A stretch of 64,000 nt of DNA from Diphasiastrum complanatum (GCA_029204225.1 CM055108.1:5767599-5831598), one strand, 5' to 3'; counted from the first letter of the stretch, positions 48,331 to 60,140 are shown. Notes: generated by a model from the sequence alone, not told the origin. Numbers and translations are program-made.

Positions 48331-49143
48331 CTGACTCCTACATGCTCGACACGGACGCCACCATTCCATGAGCACCCCAGACGCAGTCCGATGCCGATGA
48401 GGAGATATCCTTCGAGAGTTGCACAAGCATATGGATGTCGAGGCCAGTTATGTACGACGCCAGCGGAGAGCAGTTGAGAGGAGGAGGCGGGTGAGGGAGG
48501 AGGGAGGGGGTGAGGAGGATTCATCGGAGGGGGGGAGGGAGTTCCCAGTTAACTGACTACGAGGAGTGGGTGGATGAGCAGAAGACTGTGGGGGTGGGTA
48601 CGAAGAGAGCTGAGGAAGATGACCCGTGGGATTTTGACATGGAGCAGTTGCTAGTGGACCCCAATGCGGAGCCACAGGCATAGCCATTTTCACCTCCAGT
48701 TAGGCCTAGGGGGCGCCACAGAGGCAAAGCGAGAGGGGACTTGGGTTCGTTGTATCTAGACAGGAACGGGGCATCACAGGCAGCTGCAGGCCAGGCATCA
48801 TCCCAGTTCGTAGGGCTCTTCGCAGGGTGTGGGACTTGGGACCTTAGACACGCAGACACGACGGGCTAGGGGGCGGCCTAGAGGCAGCGACAGGAGTGGG
48901 GGGATTGGAGGTAGCCAGGGGGCTGGCAGAGGGAGAGGGAGAGGGATAGGAGGGAGCCAGGTTGGGGTGAGGAGCGGGGGTAGAGGCAGAGGCAGGGGCA
49001 AGAGCAGCGGCACACACAGACGTAGAGCCAGTGCATCACCACCACCGACGTCAGCCTCGTCATCGAATAGAGAGTCCTTGTTTCAATCTAGCATAGAGTC
49101 GGATGACTCTGACTACCAATCAGACGAGACAGTGTCTAGATGA
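48331..49143 (+). pseudogene. hAT-1 transposase C-terminal tail, RG-rich
   Basis: The tail includes EEDDPWDFDMEQLLVDPNAE (48615-48680), an RG/GR-rich low-complexity stretch (48870-49010) and a Ser/Asp-rich end, SSIESDDSDYQSDETVSR, closing with TGA at 49143. Frameshifts and stops (e.g. TAG after PQA near 48680) break it. The acidic DPWDFDMEQ segment is kept in hAT-2, so it belongs to the original protein. Confidence 0.75.
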
Positions 49144-49272
49144 TTTTGTATCATATTACTGTTATCATTTCATTGTACTGGACTACTTCGTTGCCTTGCG
49201 GCACGAGATTGTATATATTCATATTTTTGCACGTGTCTTACCTCTTCAGTGTGGTTTTTGGTTTCAGCCATG

Positions 49273-49317
49273 ATTCAATATGGTTTCTTGTGATTTCAAT
49301 TTGGTTTGTTGTGATCT
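49273..49317 (-). repeat. hAT-1 right terminal inverted repeat
   Basis: Reverse complement begins AGATCACAACAAACC and continues ATTGAAATCACAAG, AACCATATTGA. It is followed outward by CAGATGGATGGAGAG and a GAAA-rich LINE tail. Confidence 0.8.
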
Positions 49318-49329
49318 CAGATGGATGGA

Positions 49330-49330
49330 G

Positions 49331-49364
<34 letters not shown>

Positions 49365-49680
49365 CTTTATTAATGTCTTTTCCATGCCAAAAGGCATATA
49401 AGACTAAAAAGTACATGTCAAGTGTGTGGTAACCATGGGAGCGTATAAAACGTCTCCAATATGTAATAAAGAAAAACATCTAGTACAAACTAAAATAGAC
49501 ACGTATGCGGCATGTCTCGAAACAGGCAGTGATACCACCTTCTGATCACAGGGCATCGAAAGATAAAGTGCTCCTCAGACTCCACCTCACCTAAAGAGCA
49601 TAACTGGCAAATCCGCTCCTCTCTAGGAATACCATGAAATCTCCCAGTCTCAATAGCTAAACTATTATGTACCTTACAAG
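49330..49680 (-). mobile_element. LINE E: strongly 5'-truncated copy
   Basis: On the minus strand it ends with ATTAATAAAGC and a (TTTC)n tail that abuts hAT-1. The 3' UTR carries GTCTTATATGCC, GGCATGGAAAAGAC and CATGGTTACCACAC. The 5' part (49665-49520) encodes the ORF2 Cys/His region (GFASYAL.VRWSLRSTLSF, the degraded form). The PIP-like motif is absent. Confidence 0.85.
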
Positions 49681-50817
49681 TACATGTTAAATCTTTAAGC
49701 TAAGTTTTCAAAGTTTGTTTTAAAAAGTTTTAAATGATAACTTTGAGTTTAGAATTTAACTTTGCAAGCTTTCAAAGACACAAAACTATTATTGAACCAT
49801 GGTTTGCTTATGAAAATTTTTAAGAAAGGGGGAAGAAAATAAAATAAAAGTACACAGCTGTACTTGCAGGCTGTACTTGTTGCAAGAACAAATCTGTGTG
49901 GCCTTCCTTCTATCTCTCTTAGTCTCTTTCATGGGCTTAAACCACCTTTTTGTAATTTTCCACCTACATACAGAGAAAAATTGGTAAATCCTTCATCCTT
50001 TTCACTTTTGGGGAGGAAATTTGATGTTTTTTCCTCCACCTCCTCCTCATGAACGTACAATTGTACCTGCACTTTCTCCTTTGCCTAAGGACAAGCCTTA
50101 GAGGAGATTTAGGTGTATCTTTAGGCCATAAGGCCATGAGGTCAAGGCGGTGACCCAAAAGTTGGGTGGGGACGTGACCCAAGTGACCCTTGGATAGGTG
50201 GCGTAAAGAGGGTGGTGGCCATGTGAGTTGAGGGTAGGTGGACCCCATAAGGGGATGCCACTTGTTTTAGGAGCCCATGTGCTTGCTAGGTGGCGACCAT
50301 AAGGCCCGCTACCCGGCAAGGCTTTTTTAAGAAGGAAAAGAAGTGGGATGGGGGGGTATAGGCTCCATTTCCATCATTGAGGTGCTTATTGTGGCTTAGT
50401 CTCCTTGAGTAGTGGTCTCAAGTTCTCTAAGTCCTTTTGTTACGAAGCCCTTGACTGGAAGAGCGCCAGAAACGAGCATGGGAGCACGAAAATCACCAAA
50501 AATCATTCGTGAAAAGACACCAAAAGTTTGCACGTCGCTGAGGTGCAAATGCCTTTGATTTTCGTCACTTTATAACCGTTGTGTGGTGACTTGGCGCGGT
50601 CGAGATTTTGAAAGAACCAGCGCGGTTGAGATTGAACTCAACTGGACTCGGTCGAGTTGCCAACTAGAGGATGCAGTCAAGATGTCAACCAGAGGACGCG
50701 GTCGAGATGGCAACTAGAGGACGTAGTCAAGATTTTGAAGTAAATGTTTGGTTGAGTCCTTTATCTCAGTGATGCTATTTGAGAACTTCATAAAGTAAAA
50801 ATTGACAGTGTTTAGAC
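49681..50817 (+). other. Probable chromovirus LTR and leader (boundaries not seen)
   Basis: This 1.1-kb stretch precedes the chromovirus gag start at 50818 and has no coding frame. A TATA-like CTTTTTTAAGAAGG lies near 50323. No clear TG...CA ends or canonical primer-binding site was found. It ends in a 25-bp repeat array. GCTGAGGTGCAAATG (about 50538) resembles GTTGAGGTGCAAATG near 60684. Confidence 0.45.
50644..50738. repeat. 25-bp tandem repeat in the chromovirus leader
   Basis: Units start at 50644, 50669, 50694 and 50719 (partial), each GGA(C/T)-C-GTC(G/A)AG(A/T)T plus CAACTAGA. Related GGTTGAGATT words occur just upstream (50598-50630). Confidence 0.85.
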
Positions 50818-51420
50818 ATGTGCGCCATGGATCCTGTTATGCCCTCGGGTGAAGGACCGTCTTCACCACCTCCTCCTCCTGATGTAGATACTAACCAGCT
50901 TGTTCAGGCCCTAAATATGCTGCAAAATCAAATTTTAGAAATGCAGGCCAAGCATGCCGCGGCCGAGCAAGAGTGGCGTTCTTCGACGCACTCGCGGTCC
51001 GTTGGTGTTTATCCAATGTTTAATCCGGAATTCTTTTCGGGTGAAAAGAAAGACCGGCTTCCCGATGTGGTATTGTCGTGGCTAGATCAAGAAGCGGGGC
51101 AGAGACAAAACGGCGGACACCGGTTCCCAAGGCGGGAAAAAGTGCGTCAAATTGGAGCGCGCCGACTACGACAAGGCGAGAACCAGCGGATTGTGCTTCT
51201 CCTACATGGAGAAGGGGCATCTTTCAAAAGATTGCCCAAAGAGAAAGCAAAAGAAATCTGGCGGGCAACCTAAATCTTTTAAAGCGCCAGGTAATTCTAG
51301 TATTTCTTTTGTTGATTTATCCTTTAAGGATGGCACTAGTTGCAAATATTGTTGTTTTAATACAGCTATTTTTGGCCCCCCGGCCCCCATGATATCATTC
51401 GTATGAATGGAATTGTAGCT
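50818..51420 (+). pseudogene. Chromovirus gag, internally deleted
   Basis: Starts MCAMDPVMPSGEGPSSPPPP, then a coiled-coil-like LVQALNMLQNQILEMQAKHA and NPEFFSGEKKDRLPDVVLSW. Most of the capsid domain is missing. The nucleocapsid knuckle follows in another frame: LCFSYMEKGHLSKDCPKRK, with the second Cys of CX2CX4HX4C changed to Tyr. Gag packages element RNA. The deletion and lost Cys make it non-functional. Confidence 0.8.
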
Positions 51421-51424
51421 CGGG

Positions 51425-52115
51425 GTGGCTACCGCGCCAAGTAATCACTTGTACATGGTGAAAATGGCGTCCGGGGAAGATCGACAAGCTTGGGATCAGC
51501 TTGTTCCTCAGCTGCCGCTGCAGATTCAAGATTATGTTGAACCGCTAGATTTTCATATTATGAACTTGGATAGCGTAGACATAATTTTAGGAAAAGAATG
51601 GTTTTATTCTAAAAACGAGTCTTTAAGAAAGGATTATGTTACTCATAGTATTTCTTTTTTGCATAAAGGCTCATTAGTTGAGCTAAAAAGCGATGTAAAT
51701 AGGCCTTTTGATCCTTTGGTATCTGCTTTAGAAGTTGTAGAATATTTGAAAGATTCTGGTAATAAAATTTATCTTTGTTTTTTGAAAGATGAAATTTATG
51801 TGGATGACCATGCAATCCAGAGTCTAAATATTGATTTATCGCATTTGCCTTTGGATGTGCCTGTAAATAATCCCTTAAGTGTTAATTCACCTGAAGGAAT
51901 AATATTTAACAAACTTAGGCAAGATTATAGCGATGTTTTTCCTGATAAACTCCCTGATGGCCTACCTCCCCAAAGGAGTGTTGACCATCAGATAGAGTTG
52001 CTTCCTGGAAGCCAACCTGTACCTCTTTTTCCATACAGGGTTAGCATCAAAGAAGAGGATGAAATTTCTAAGCAGATACAAGAACTCCTTAGGATGGGCC
52101 ACAATCCTTTTAGTA
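51425..52115 (+). pseudogene. Chromovirus protease end and RT start
   Basis: The protease C-terminus is visible as LDFHIMNLDSVDIILGKEW (the DIILGxxW box), but the catalytic D-S/T-G is absent from the preceding sequence. It leads through a spacer into the RT entry, FPDKLPDGLPPQRSVDHQIE and LPGSQPVPLFPYRVS. The frame stops at 52118 where RT continues in another frame, so a frameshift separates it from the next entry. Confidence 0.82.
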
Positions 52116-53450
52116 AGTAAAAAGGATGGCGGCACACGTTTGTGTGGTGACTTTAAAAAGTTAAATGATTTAACCATCAAGAACAGATATCCCTTACCTA
52201 GGATGGATGATCTTATGGATCGTCTGAATGGGGCTAAATATTTCTCCAAGATTGATCTTAGATCGGGTTACCATCAGATAAGGATTAGGAACGAAGATGT
52301 TCCTAAGACTGGATTTCGATCCAGATATGGCCATTATGAGTTTTTAGTGTTACCTTTCGGACTCACGAATGCGCCTGCCACTTTCCAGCAGATGATGAAC
52401 GATATTCTTCGTCCATATCTAGGAGAGTTTGTGGTGGTGTATTTGGACGACATATTAATTTATAGTTGGACCGTTGAGGAGCATGAAGAGCATCTTCTTT
52501 TAAGGCAAGAAAAGCTCTATGCTAAGGAGTCGAAATTTGAGTTCGTTCAAACTAAACTCAAATACCTGGGCCATGTCATATCGGATAAAGGTCTTGAAAT
52601 CGATTATGACAAAGTCCGTAAGGTGCGAGAATGGCCGAGACCTTTGACAATTCGTGATGTGAAATCCTTTTTGGGCTTCACAGGATTCTTTCACAGGTTC
52701 ATTTTGGACTATGCCTTAATAGCATTGCCCTTGACGAACGTTCTTAAGGGGGTGAAGAAAAAATGTAGCCGCAGAAAAAGTCCATTGATAACGTGGACGG
52801 ATGAAATAAATGAGAGTTTTGAGACTCTCAAGCACTGTGTTTCTACGGCTCCAATTTTACACATTGTCGATCCTAATCGGCCCTTTGTGGTTGATACGGA
52901 TGCTAGCGACTTTGCTGTTGGAGCGGTCCTTTATCAGGACGGTAGACCAGTTGCTTTTGAAAGCAAGAAGCTGGATCTTGCTCAGACTAGGTATTCTACT
53001 TATGAGAAGGAGCTTTTTACAGTCATTCACGTGTTAAAAATCTGGAGGCATTATCTTTATGGTGCCAGATTTACGGTAATGATTGATCACCAATCCCTTA
53101 AGTATATCTGTGATGCTAAGGACCTTCGTGGCTGTAAGGCTAGATGGTCGGAACTCATTCAGGAGTTTGTCTTCGACATTAAGTATTGTAAAGGTACGTC
53201 GAACTGTGTTGCTGATGCCTTGAGCCGGATTGGAGAGATTAACCAGTTATGCTTTGCTGAGATCCAATCTGATTTGTATCTTTCACTACGGGATCTTTGT
53301 CGAACCGATAGGTTTTTTGGTCACATCTGGCTAGATGTCCTGACAGGAAATTCTAGATCTAGTGATGACCTTGGGATGCAGGATCCCAAGCAATCCCGTA
53401 ATGATAAGTTACTTGAAGACTATTCCATAAGGAATGGCCTGCTTTTCTGA
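52059..53450 (+). pseudogene. Chromovirus reverse transcriptase and RNase H, well preserved
   Basis: An open stretch of 463 codons. RT: VSKKDGGTRLCGDFKKLNDL, YFSKIDLRSGYHQIRI, LPFGLTNAPATFQQMM, the catalytic YLDDILIYS, and LGHVISDKGLEIDYDKV with FLGFTGFFHRFI. RNase H: VVDTDASDFAVGAVLYQD, YSTYEKELFTVIHV, MIDHQSLKYI and VADALSRI, so all catalytic acidic positions are present. It copies element RNA to DNA and removes the RNA. The first residues overlap the preceding frame. This is the youngest-looking pol fragment in the window. Its frame closes before the integrase zinc finger. Confidence 0.92.
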
Positions 53451-54630
53451 AAGGGAAAGGTTTGTGTGCTGGATAGGGAAGACTTGCGGGCCCAAATCCT
53501 GCACCAGTGACATGACAACCCTTGTGCTGGTCACCCAGGAATACAGAGGACACTTGACCTTGTTAGGCATAATTTCTTCTGGCCTAAGATGAAAGGTCAT
53601 TGGGAGGCATACGTTCAAAGTTGTGGACAATGCCAACAAAACAAAGCGGAACGACTCAAAGTTGCGGGTCTTTTCAATGGATTTTGTGGTTGGACTCCCT
53701 AAAACCCGGAGTGATCACGATGCCATTTGGGTGGTGGTTGACAGGCTAACCAAGATGGCGCAATTTATACCAACTAAATTAACTGTCAAGGCATCTGAAC
53801 TAGCCCAGCTTTTCGTTGAAAAGTTGTTCAGATTGTATGGTTTGCAGAATGATATTGTTAGTGATCGTGACTCCAAGTTCACTGGCAGGTTCTGGCAAGC
53901 GGTTTTTGAAAAACTTGAAACAACCCTTAGTCTAAGTTCTTCGGATCACCCAGAATCTGATGGGCAGACTGAACGAGTCAACCAGACGTTGGAGGATATG
54001 CTTAGAGCATACGTTTCTCACCAACAGTCTGACTGGGAAAAGTATCTCCCTTTGGTCGAGTTCGCGCACAATAGTGCTAAGCATTCTGCCACCAGATTCA
54101 GTCCTTTTATGCTGATGTATGGCTTTCAGTCGCGTTCTCCAGTTTCGGTCAGTCTCAAAGGTCTCAGGGTGCAAGCTGCAGTAGATTTCCTGCAAGATAT
54201 GCAAGAAATGCTGCTAGTGGCCAAGGAAAGCATGAAAACCGCTCAGGATAGAGCTCAGTTTTATGCTAACCGCGGTCGTTCACCTCGGGATATTGAGGTC
54301 GGAACCTGGGTGTATCTTAAAATCCCTAAGGATTCGAAGGTACTCCGGACGGGAAAATGCCATAAGCTATCTCCTCAATATAGCGAACCTTATAAGGTTG
54401 TAAAGAAAATCAACCCGGTCGTGTGATCTTCCGATTGGCGTTGGGGTTCATCCTGTTTTCCATGTAAGTCGTTTAAAAGAACAACTTAGTACGAAGGATT
54501 CCCTAATTCCGGAAGGTGAACTAGTTGAGCTCGAGGAACTGTCTACCTATGTGCCTAATGTACCTGAAAAAGTTGTTGACGTTCGTCGTCACCAATTGAG
54601 AAACCGTTTGGTTTCTGAGTTTCTCGTACG
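53451..54630 (+). pseudogene. Chromovirus integrase and start of chromodomain, truncated
   Basis: 53460-53640: H2C2 finger, with HPGIQRTLDLVRHNFFWPKM and CGQCQQNK. 53623-54426: catalytic core with MDFVVGLPKTRSDHDAIWVV (first D), IVSDRDSKF (second D) and SDGQTERVNQTLEDML (E). The C-terminal part continues after a frameshift, with HPVFHVSRLKEQ-type sequence in 54450-54480. The chromodomain start VVDVRRHQLRNRLVSEFLV breaks off at 54630, where hAT-2 sequence begins. The whole 3' LTR is missing. Confidence 0.9.
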
Positions 54631-55594
54631 TTATCTTCTGAGGGATTTCATGGTTCATGCTCGTAAGATCTTTGCTTGTATAAACACTGACTCATGGAAT
54701 CGTTATTTATAAACTCGTCGATCAGGTGGGGCTGAGCGCCTCAGCATCATCGAGGGGGACTTGTTGACGTTCAAGAGAGGGATCCAGTTGACTACGAGGA
54801 GTGGATGGATGAGCAGGAGGAGGCTATGGGGTGGGTATGGAGGGAGCTGAGGGAGATGATCCGTGGAATTTTGACATGGAGCAGTTGCTAGTGGACCCCG
54901 ATGCAGAGACACAGGCAGAGCCATTTTCACCTCCACATAGGCCTAGGGGGCGCGCCAGAGGCAAAGCGGGAGGGGGCTTGGGTTCGTTTTATGTAGATAG
55001 GAGCAGGGCATCACAGGCAGCTGCAGGCTAGGCATCATCCCCGTTCATAGGGCCTTCGCAGGGTGTGGGACTTGGGACCTTAGACATGCAGACACGACGG
55101 GCTAGGGGGCGGTCTAGAGGCAATGGCAAGAGTAGGGGAAGCAGAGGCAGCCATTGGGGTGGCAGAGGGAGAGGGATAGGAGGGAGCCAGATTGGGGTGA
55201 GGGGGGGGGTAGGGGGCAGGGGCAGGGGCAGTGGCACACGCAGACGTAGAGCCCGTGCATCACCATCACCGACGTCAGCCTCGTCATCGGACAGAGAGTC
55301 CCTATTTCATTCTAGCATAGAGTCGGATGACTCTGACTAGCAGTCAAAGGAGATAATGTCTAGATGATTTTGTATCATATTATTGTTATCGTTTTGTTGT
55401 ACTGACTAGTTCTTTCCTTGCGGCACGAGATTGTATATATTCATATTTTTGCACATGTGTCCTATCTCTTCAGTGTGGTTCATTTTGGTTTCAGCTATGA
55501 TTCAATATGGTTCAGTACGATTCAGTATGGTTCAATATGGTTCAGTATGATTCAGTATGATTCCTTGTGATTTCAGTTCGGTTTGTTGTGATCT
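54631..55594 (+). mobile_element. hAT-2: 3' part of a second hAT copy
   Basis: Begins TTATCTTCTGAGGG at the chromovirus breakpoint and follows hAT-1 from about 47787. It contains GGGCTGAGCGCCTCAGCATC, an internal deletion in the dimerisation domain, DDPWNFDMEQLLVDPDAETQ (54855-54915) and the RG-rich and Ser/Asp tail (55065-55340). Its right end is at 55594, reverse complement AGATCACAACAAACCGAACT. Subterminal TTCAGTATGATTCAGTATGG words are multiplied relative to hAT-1. Everything before the C-terminal region is missing. Confidence 0.88.
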
Positions 55595-55600
55595 CAGATG

Positions 55601-56948
<1,348 letters not shown>

Positions 56949-56971
56949 GAGAGAGAGAGAGAGAGAGAGAT
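56949..56971. repeat. Short (GA)n at the 5' edge of LINE F
   Basis: About 11 GA repeats followed by TGGAGAGAGAATG. On the minus strand this is TCTCTCCATC(TC)n before LINE F. Confidence 0.85.
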
Positions 56972-57112
56972 GGAGAGAGAATGTGTCGTGTCCCTTCATT
57001 ATGGTTCATTATGGGTCCAGGGACATGATTCAATGTGCTTCAGTACGATTCAATATGGTTCAATATGATTCAGTATGGTCCCTTGTGATTTCCATTTGGT
57101 TTGTTGTGACCT
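56972..57112. mobile_element. Isolated hAT end fragment between LINE F and LINE G
   Basis: About 140 bp ending at 57112 with reverse complement AGGTCACAACAAACC, and containing TTCAGTACGATTCAATATGG, so it is a hAT right-end sequence. Its other side, GTGTCCCTTCATTATGG and TTCATTATGGG, recurs at 58680-58708. It may be a MITE-like remnant or a duplicated hAT terminus. Confidence 0.65.
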
Positions 57113-57120
57113 CAGATGGA

Positions 57121-58083
57121 TGGAGAGAGAGAATTAGAATTAGAATTATTATTATTAACGTCTTTTGGTACCCAAAGGTACATAAGACAAAAGAGAGTAC
57201 AATCGTAAGGAGCATTGTCCGCGTACGGACTTATTTACTAAAGAAAGAAAGAAAAACTAGCATATCTATCTATCTATAAGAAGAAGTATCAAAGCTTGAC
57301 CACCAGCTTGTGAGGGTACAATGCAAGAGCTTAGCCACCTGCTCTACTGAGGAGACTAGCTACGAGTTGACTGAAAGTAATGAGTGATAGTAGTAGTGGA
57401 GCGTGCTACAAGCTAGCGGAAAGCATGTGAAGACCTGGTAGTACTGGATCTAGTAGATGCATGTGATACTCTCTGTGTCTTCGGTCTTCGAACAGGAACT
57501 TCAAAATTGCCTGTCATATTAAAATACCACATCTCTCATATGTTGTCGATTGGTGTTGAGCACCATAATCTTGGTCTTTTTAGTATTAACCATCAATCCC
57601 CAAAACTGACAGAAGCGACGTAGAGCATAAAGGTGTCTCTGTAAGCCGGCTACAGAGGATGAGAGAAGAACCACATCATCAGCATATAGGAGAATGGGTA
57701 TAATAATGTCCACTAAAGGGCAGCCATCTCCACCTTCCTCGCGAATAACCCGCTAGAGATCATCAATATATAGTGCAAAGAGAGTAGGTGATAAAGGACA
57801 GCCCTGCTTCACTCCAATGGTACTATGTATCAGAGGGGACCAGCCACTACCATCTCTGAAACGTGCCGAAACCCGCTCATATAAAGTAATGATCGCAGCA
57901 ATAGTCTCCTCTGTAAAGCCAAGTGAAGCTAACCTCTGACAAAGGAGATGTCTGGGAACAGAGTCAAAAGCTTTGCGGAGGTCCACAAAGCAGCAGTAAA
58001 CTCTCTGCCTCCTATGTCGTGCCTCCTCAATAATGCATCTAGGAGGAGAGTCTATGGTATATAGTTTCGCGGCATATTCAATC
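57121..58083 (-). pseudogene. LINE G: RT core and diverged 3' UTR
   Basis: The minus strand from 58083 reads YTIDSPPRCIIEEARHRRQR, VDLRKAFDSVPRHLLCQRLA, SGWSPLIHSTIGVKQGCPLS and LFALYIDDL, then, after a stop at 57753, IPILLYADDVVLLSSSVAGL and KKTKIMVLNTN to 57519. YADD is the RT catalytic box, so this copy holds the core missing from LINEs A and B. The C-terminal region is absent. Its 3' UTR (57510-57140) differs from D-F except for the stem-loop GTACC-TTTG-GGTAC and AAAAGACGTTAATAA. The tail is ATT/AATTCT repeats then CT. Confidence 0.88.
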
Positions 58084-58660
58084 CAGGATTCGATTGCTAT
58101 GGGGGCCCGTGTCGAGGAGTGTCTGGTGAAGTGCTTCCAGAAAAAGGAGGAAGAAGGGAGCCTCCGCCGGGTTTATGTACGGCACGAACTGGTCCTGCAG
58201 CAGTTGTTGGATCGCCCCACAGTCCCCAAGGGCTGGGCACTGAATCAAATGCTGCTCCGTCGGGAAACTCACTGTGGTCTGATCTGCATTGCTGCTGCCT
58301 TTCAGGCCATCTTTTGTCAAAACCTTCCGAGATAACCGGGTGGTGAAGCAGCAATTTAAATAGATTTCAACCGTGGCCGTCCGCGCTCTTTTTTTGTTGG
58401 GCCGTCTTGATTGCCTCCTGAATGATCTTGTCTTTGGGTGCTACTACTGCGAACGGTCTGAACTCGGGGGCAAAGCCCGTTTCTTGCCTTCGAAGATTTA
58501 CTCCCGCCAAAGAGAAATATATGAAAAGTGGGCCGAAAGCCAGGGAAACGAAAATCATTTTCCGGCGTTTTCTTTTAAGAAAACGCCCCGAAAGGTTTTC
58601 ATTGCATCCAACGCTTGTCGTTTTCTTCGAATCTAAAGAATCGATCAAGGGGAGAGGGAT
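58084..58660. other. Compositionally distinct island of unknown origin
   Basis: GC-richer than its flanks, and open in several frames on both strands over 58097-58354. Minus-strand frames look protein-like: FPTEQHLIQCPALGDCGAIQ and FVPYINPAEAPFFLLFLEAL at 58320-58078, and 58690-58367 with a membrane-like MIFVSLAFGPLFIYFSLAG followed by a charged end, KDKIIQEAIKTAQQKKSADG. I do not recognise either. It starts exactly where LINE G RT ends and stops before GTCCCTTCATTATGG. Organelle-derived or other transferred DNA is possible but unproven. Confidence 0.4.
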
Positions 58661-58762
58661 GGAGAGGGAATATGTGTCATGTCCCTTCATTATGGTTCAT
58701 TATGGGATGTTTCACGCCGGAATCTTTGGGTTGGTTTCGGGTGGGCAGGACGGGGCGGCGTG
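58661..58762. other. Remnant flank shared with the hAT end fragment
   Basis: GGATGGAGAGGGAATATGTG and CATGTCCCTTCATTATGG repeat the sequence at 56970-57017 (GGAGAGAGAATGTGTCGTGT). It borders the LTR at 58763. Confidence 0.6.
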
Positions 58763-59263
58763 TGTAGGAAATAGAAGCCTAAGGATCCAGGATCTTAACT
58801 ATTCAATCACACAAAGCATTCTCAAAAGAAAGAGAGAGACGGCTAGAAACCCTCTTGTAGAAACTCGTGGACAGCCAAGGAGAATAGTCAGTATTGCTTA
58901 CAAAGTGTCTCATACAAATGGGATGCACACATATATATAGTCCAAGATGACTATCTAACTTCATGACTATTGGCTATCCAACTACTTGACTATTGGCTGT
59001 CCAACTACTTGACTATTGACTATCCAACTTTCTATAAGTTACATAGAAAGAATAAGGTACCTCCAATATGTCAAGTTGGGGTAGTTAATGTCACAATTAG
59101 GCCTAGTGGACCCATGAGTCCCTACCAAGTTAATTTCATACTAACTTAGCTAACTCTAAGTTTAGTAGGCCTAATATAATAAATGACCATGGTTACACAA
59201 CTCTCGACCTTTTGGGTCAAAGTAACCTATGGTAATGTAAGCAATTCCATTTACATTCCAACA
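58763..59263 (-). repeat. 501-bp LTR of an unidentified LTR retrotransposon
   Basis: On the minus strand it starts TGTTGGAATGTAAATGG and ends TATTTCCTACA; the ends match as TGT(T/A)GGAA inverted. A polypurine stretch, TTTTAGGAGGG, lies directly before the start. A TATA box (ACTATATATATGTG) is at about 58930-58945. A 22-bp repeat, TAGTCAAGTAGTTGGA(T/C), occurs three to four times at 58950-59030. Internal sequence should lie at higher coordinates. Confidence 0.75.
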
Positions 59264-59611
59264 CCCTCCTAAAATGGAAATGCATAACATAACATGAAGT
59301 AACTTCTCGAAAGAGAAAAATGCAACTTGCTGTCCGAACTTCATGTCGCCAAATAAACTTCGCACCGAAGTAGTCGAAATCTCATCCCCAATCATGTCCA
59401 ACATATAAAAGGAAAAGAATGCGTAATAATGAAGCATCAAGTCGAAGGGTGAGGATTTGCATGCTCCATCCAAAGTAGGGAACCAACATAAATCGAAACA
59501 TGGACATGTAATCCATCGTAGGCTCCCACATCATTCGAAAATACTTCTTACCATAAGGACAATAAAAAAGAGTACCAAACTTGTATTTGAAGTAGGTTGT
59601 CTGTCAATCTT
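59264..59611. other. Non-coding stretch between the LTR and the unknown ORF
   Basis: Presumed 3' internal region of the element owning the LTR at 58763-59263. A 100-codon minus-strand frame (59473-59171) overlaps the LTR and has no motif. Confidence 0.35.
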
Positions 59612-59944
59612 CTAGAGCGTCCTTGTGACAACATTTGGTCTGCGAGGGAACCCAAAGGGTTGCAAGTCAGCCGCCGCAAAGGATATGTTATAAACATAGT
59701 TCCTAACAGGGGGAACTATGAGTTGGCACGACCTTGCCGTAGCATTATAATTGGCATACGCCATATGTACCAGGTACGGGCTTTGATACCCCGTCAGGAC
59801 CGGGATCTGGAACTCAATTGCCTTGAAGAATGACTCTGCCTGCTGGTACCAGTTTTGCATCTCAGTAATATCCAATTTGGACAGTTGGATGTCGAGCTTA
59901 ATAGCATCGGGGTCGTCAGAACTGGAACCGGGGTTGGTAGACAT
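59612..59944 (-). CDS. Unknown 110-aa protein, possible gag of an LTR element
   Basis: Minus-strand frame from ATG 59944 (MSTNPGSSSDDPDAIKLDIQ, then LDITEMQNWYQQAESFFKAI and PYLVHMAYANYNATARSCQL) to a stop at 59612. The acidic N-terminus followed by a helical WYQQAESFF stretch is what one expects of a small gag N-terminus, and it lies inside the presumed internal region of the LTR element at 58763-59263. No zinc knuckle, protease or pol follows. I cannot assign a family; a truncated gag is the leading guess. Confidence 0.4.
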   Translation of the reverse strand: MSTNPGSSSDDPDAIKLDIQLSKLDITEMQNWYQQAESFFKAIEFQIPVLTGYQSPYLVHMAYANYNATARSCQLIVPPVRNYVYNISFAAADLQPFGFPRRPNVVTRTL

Positions 59945-59999
59945 GATGAAAAAATTGGAAAAACAGGGTTTTGGAAAAAGGGTGTCGGTTGAGATTTGA

Positions 60000-60140
60000 G
60001 ACAGGGTTAAGGGTGCGCCGGTTGAGAGTTGAACGGAGGCATCGGTTGAGATCTAAGAGAAGGCGTCGGTTGAGATCTGAGAGGAGGCATCGATTGAGAT
60101 CTGAGAGAAGGCGTCGGTTGAGATGGAAGGGAATGGCTCC
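60000..60140. repeat. 24-bp tandem repeat, CGGTTGAGATCTGA type
   Basis: Five or six units of about 24 bp such as (G)TCGGTTGAGATCTGAGAG and GAGGCATC. The same core occurs at 60779-60925 and, diverged, at 50598-50738. Confidence 0.85.

Larger units (their letters stand above)
44363..49317 (+). mobile_element. hAT-1: hAT superfamily DNA transposon, 4.96 kb
   Basis: The left end starts AGATCACAAAAAAAACCGAA (44363) and the right end, reverse-complemented from 49317, starts AGATCACAACAAACCAAATT. The match extends about 45 bp through AACCATA(C/T)TGA. Between them lies a BED/DUF659/hAT-dimerisation transposase on the plus strand. Subterminal AATCATATTGAACC-type words occur at both ends. No 8-bp target-site duplication is visible because LINE tails abut both ends. 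In-frame stops make the transposase inactive. A second, partial copy is at 54631-55594. Confidence 0.88.
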
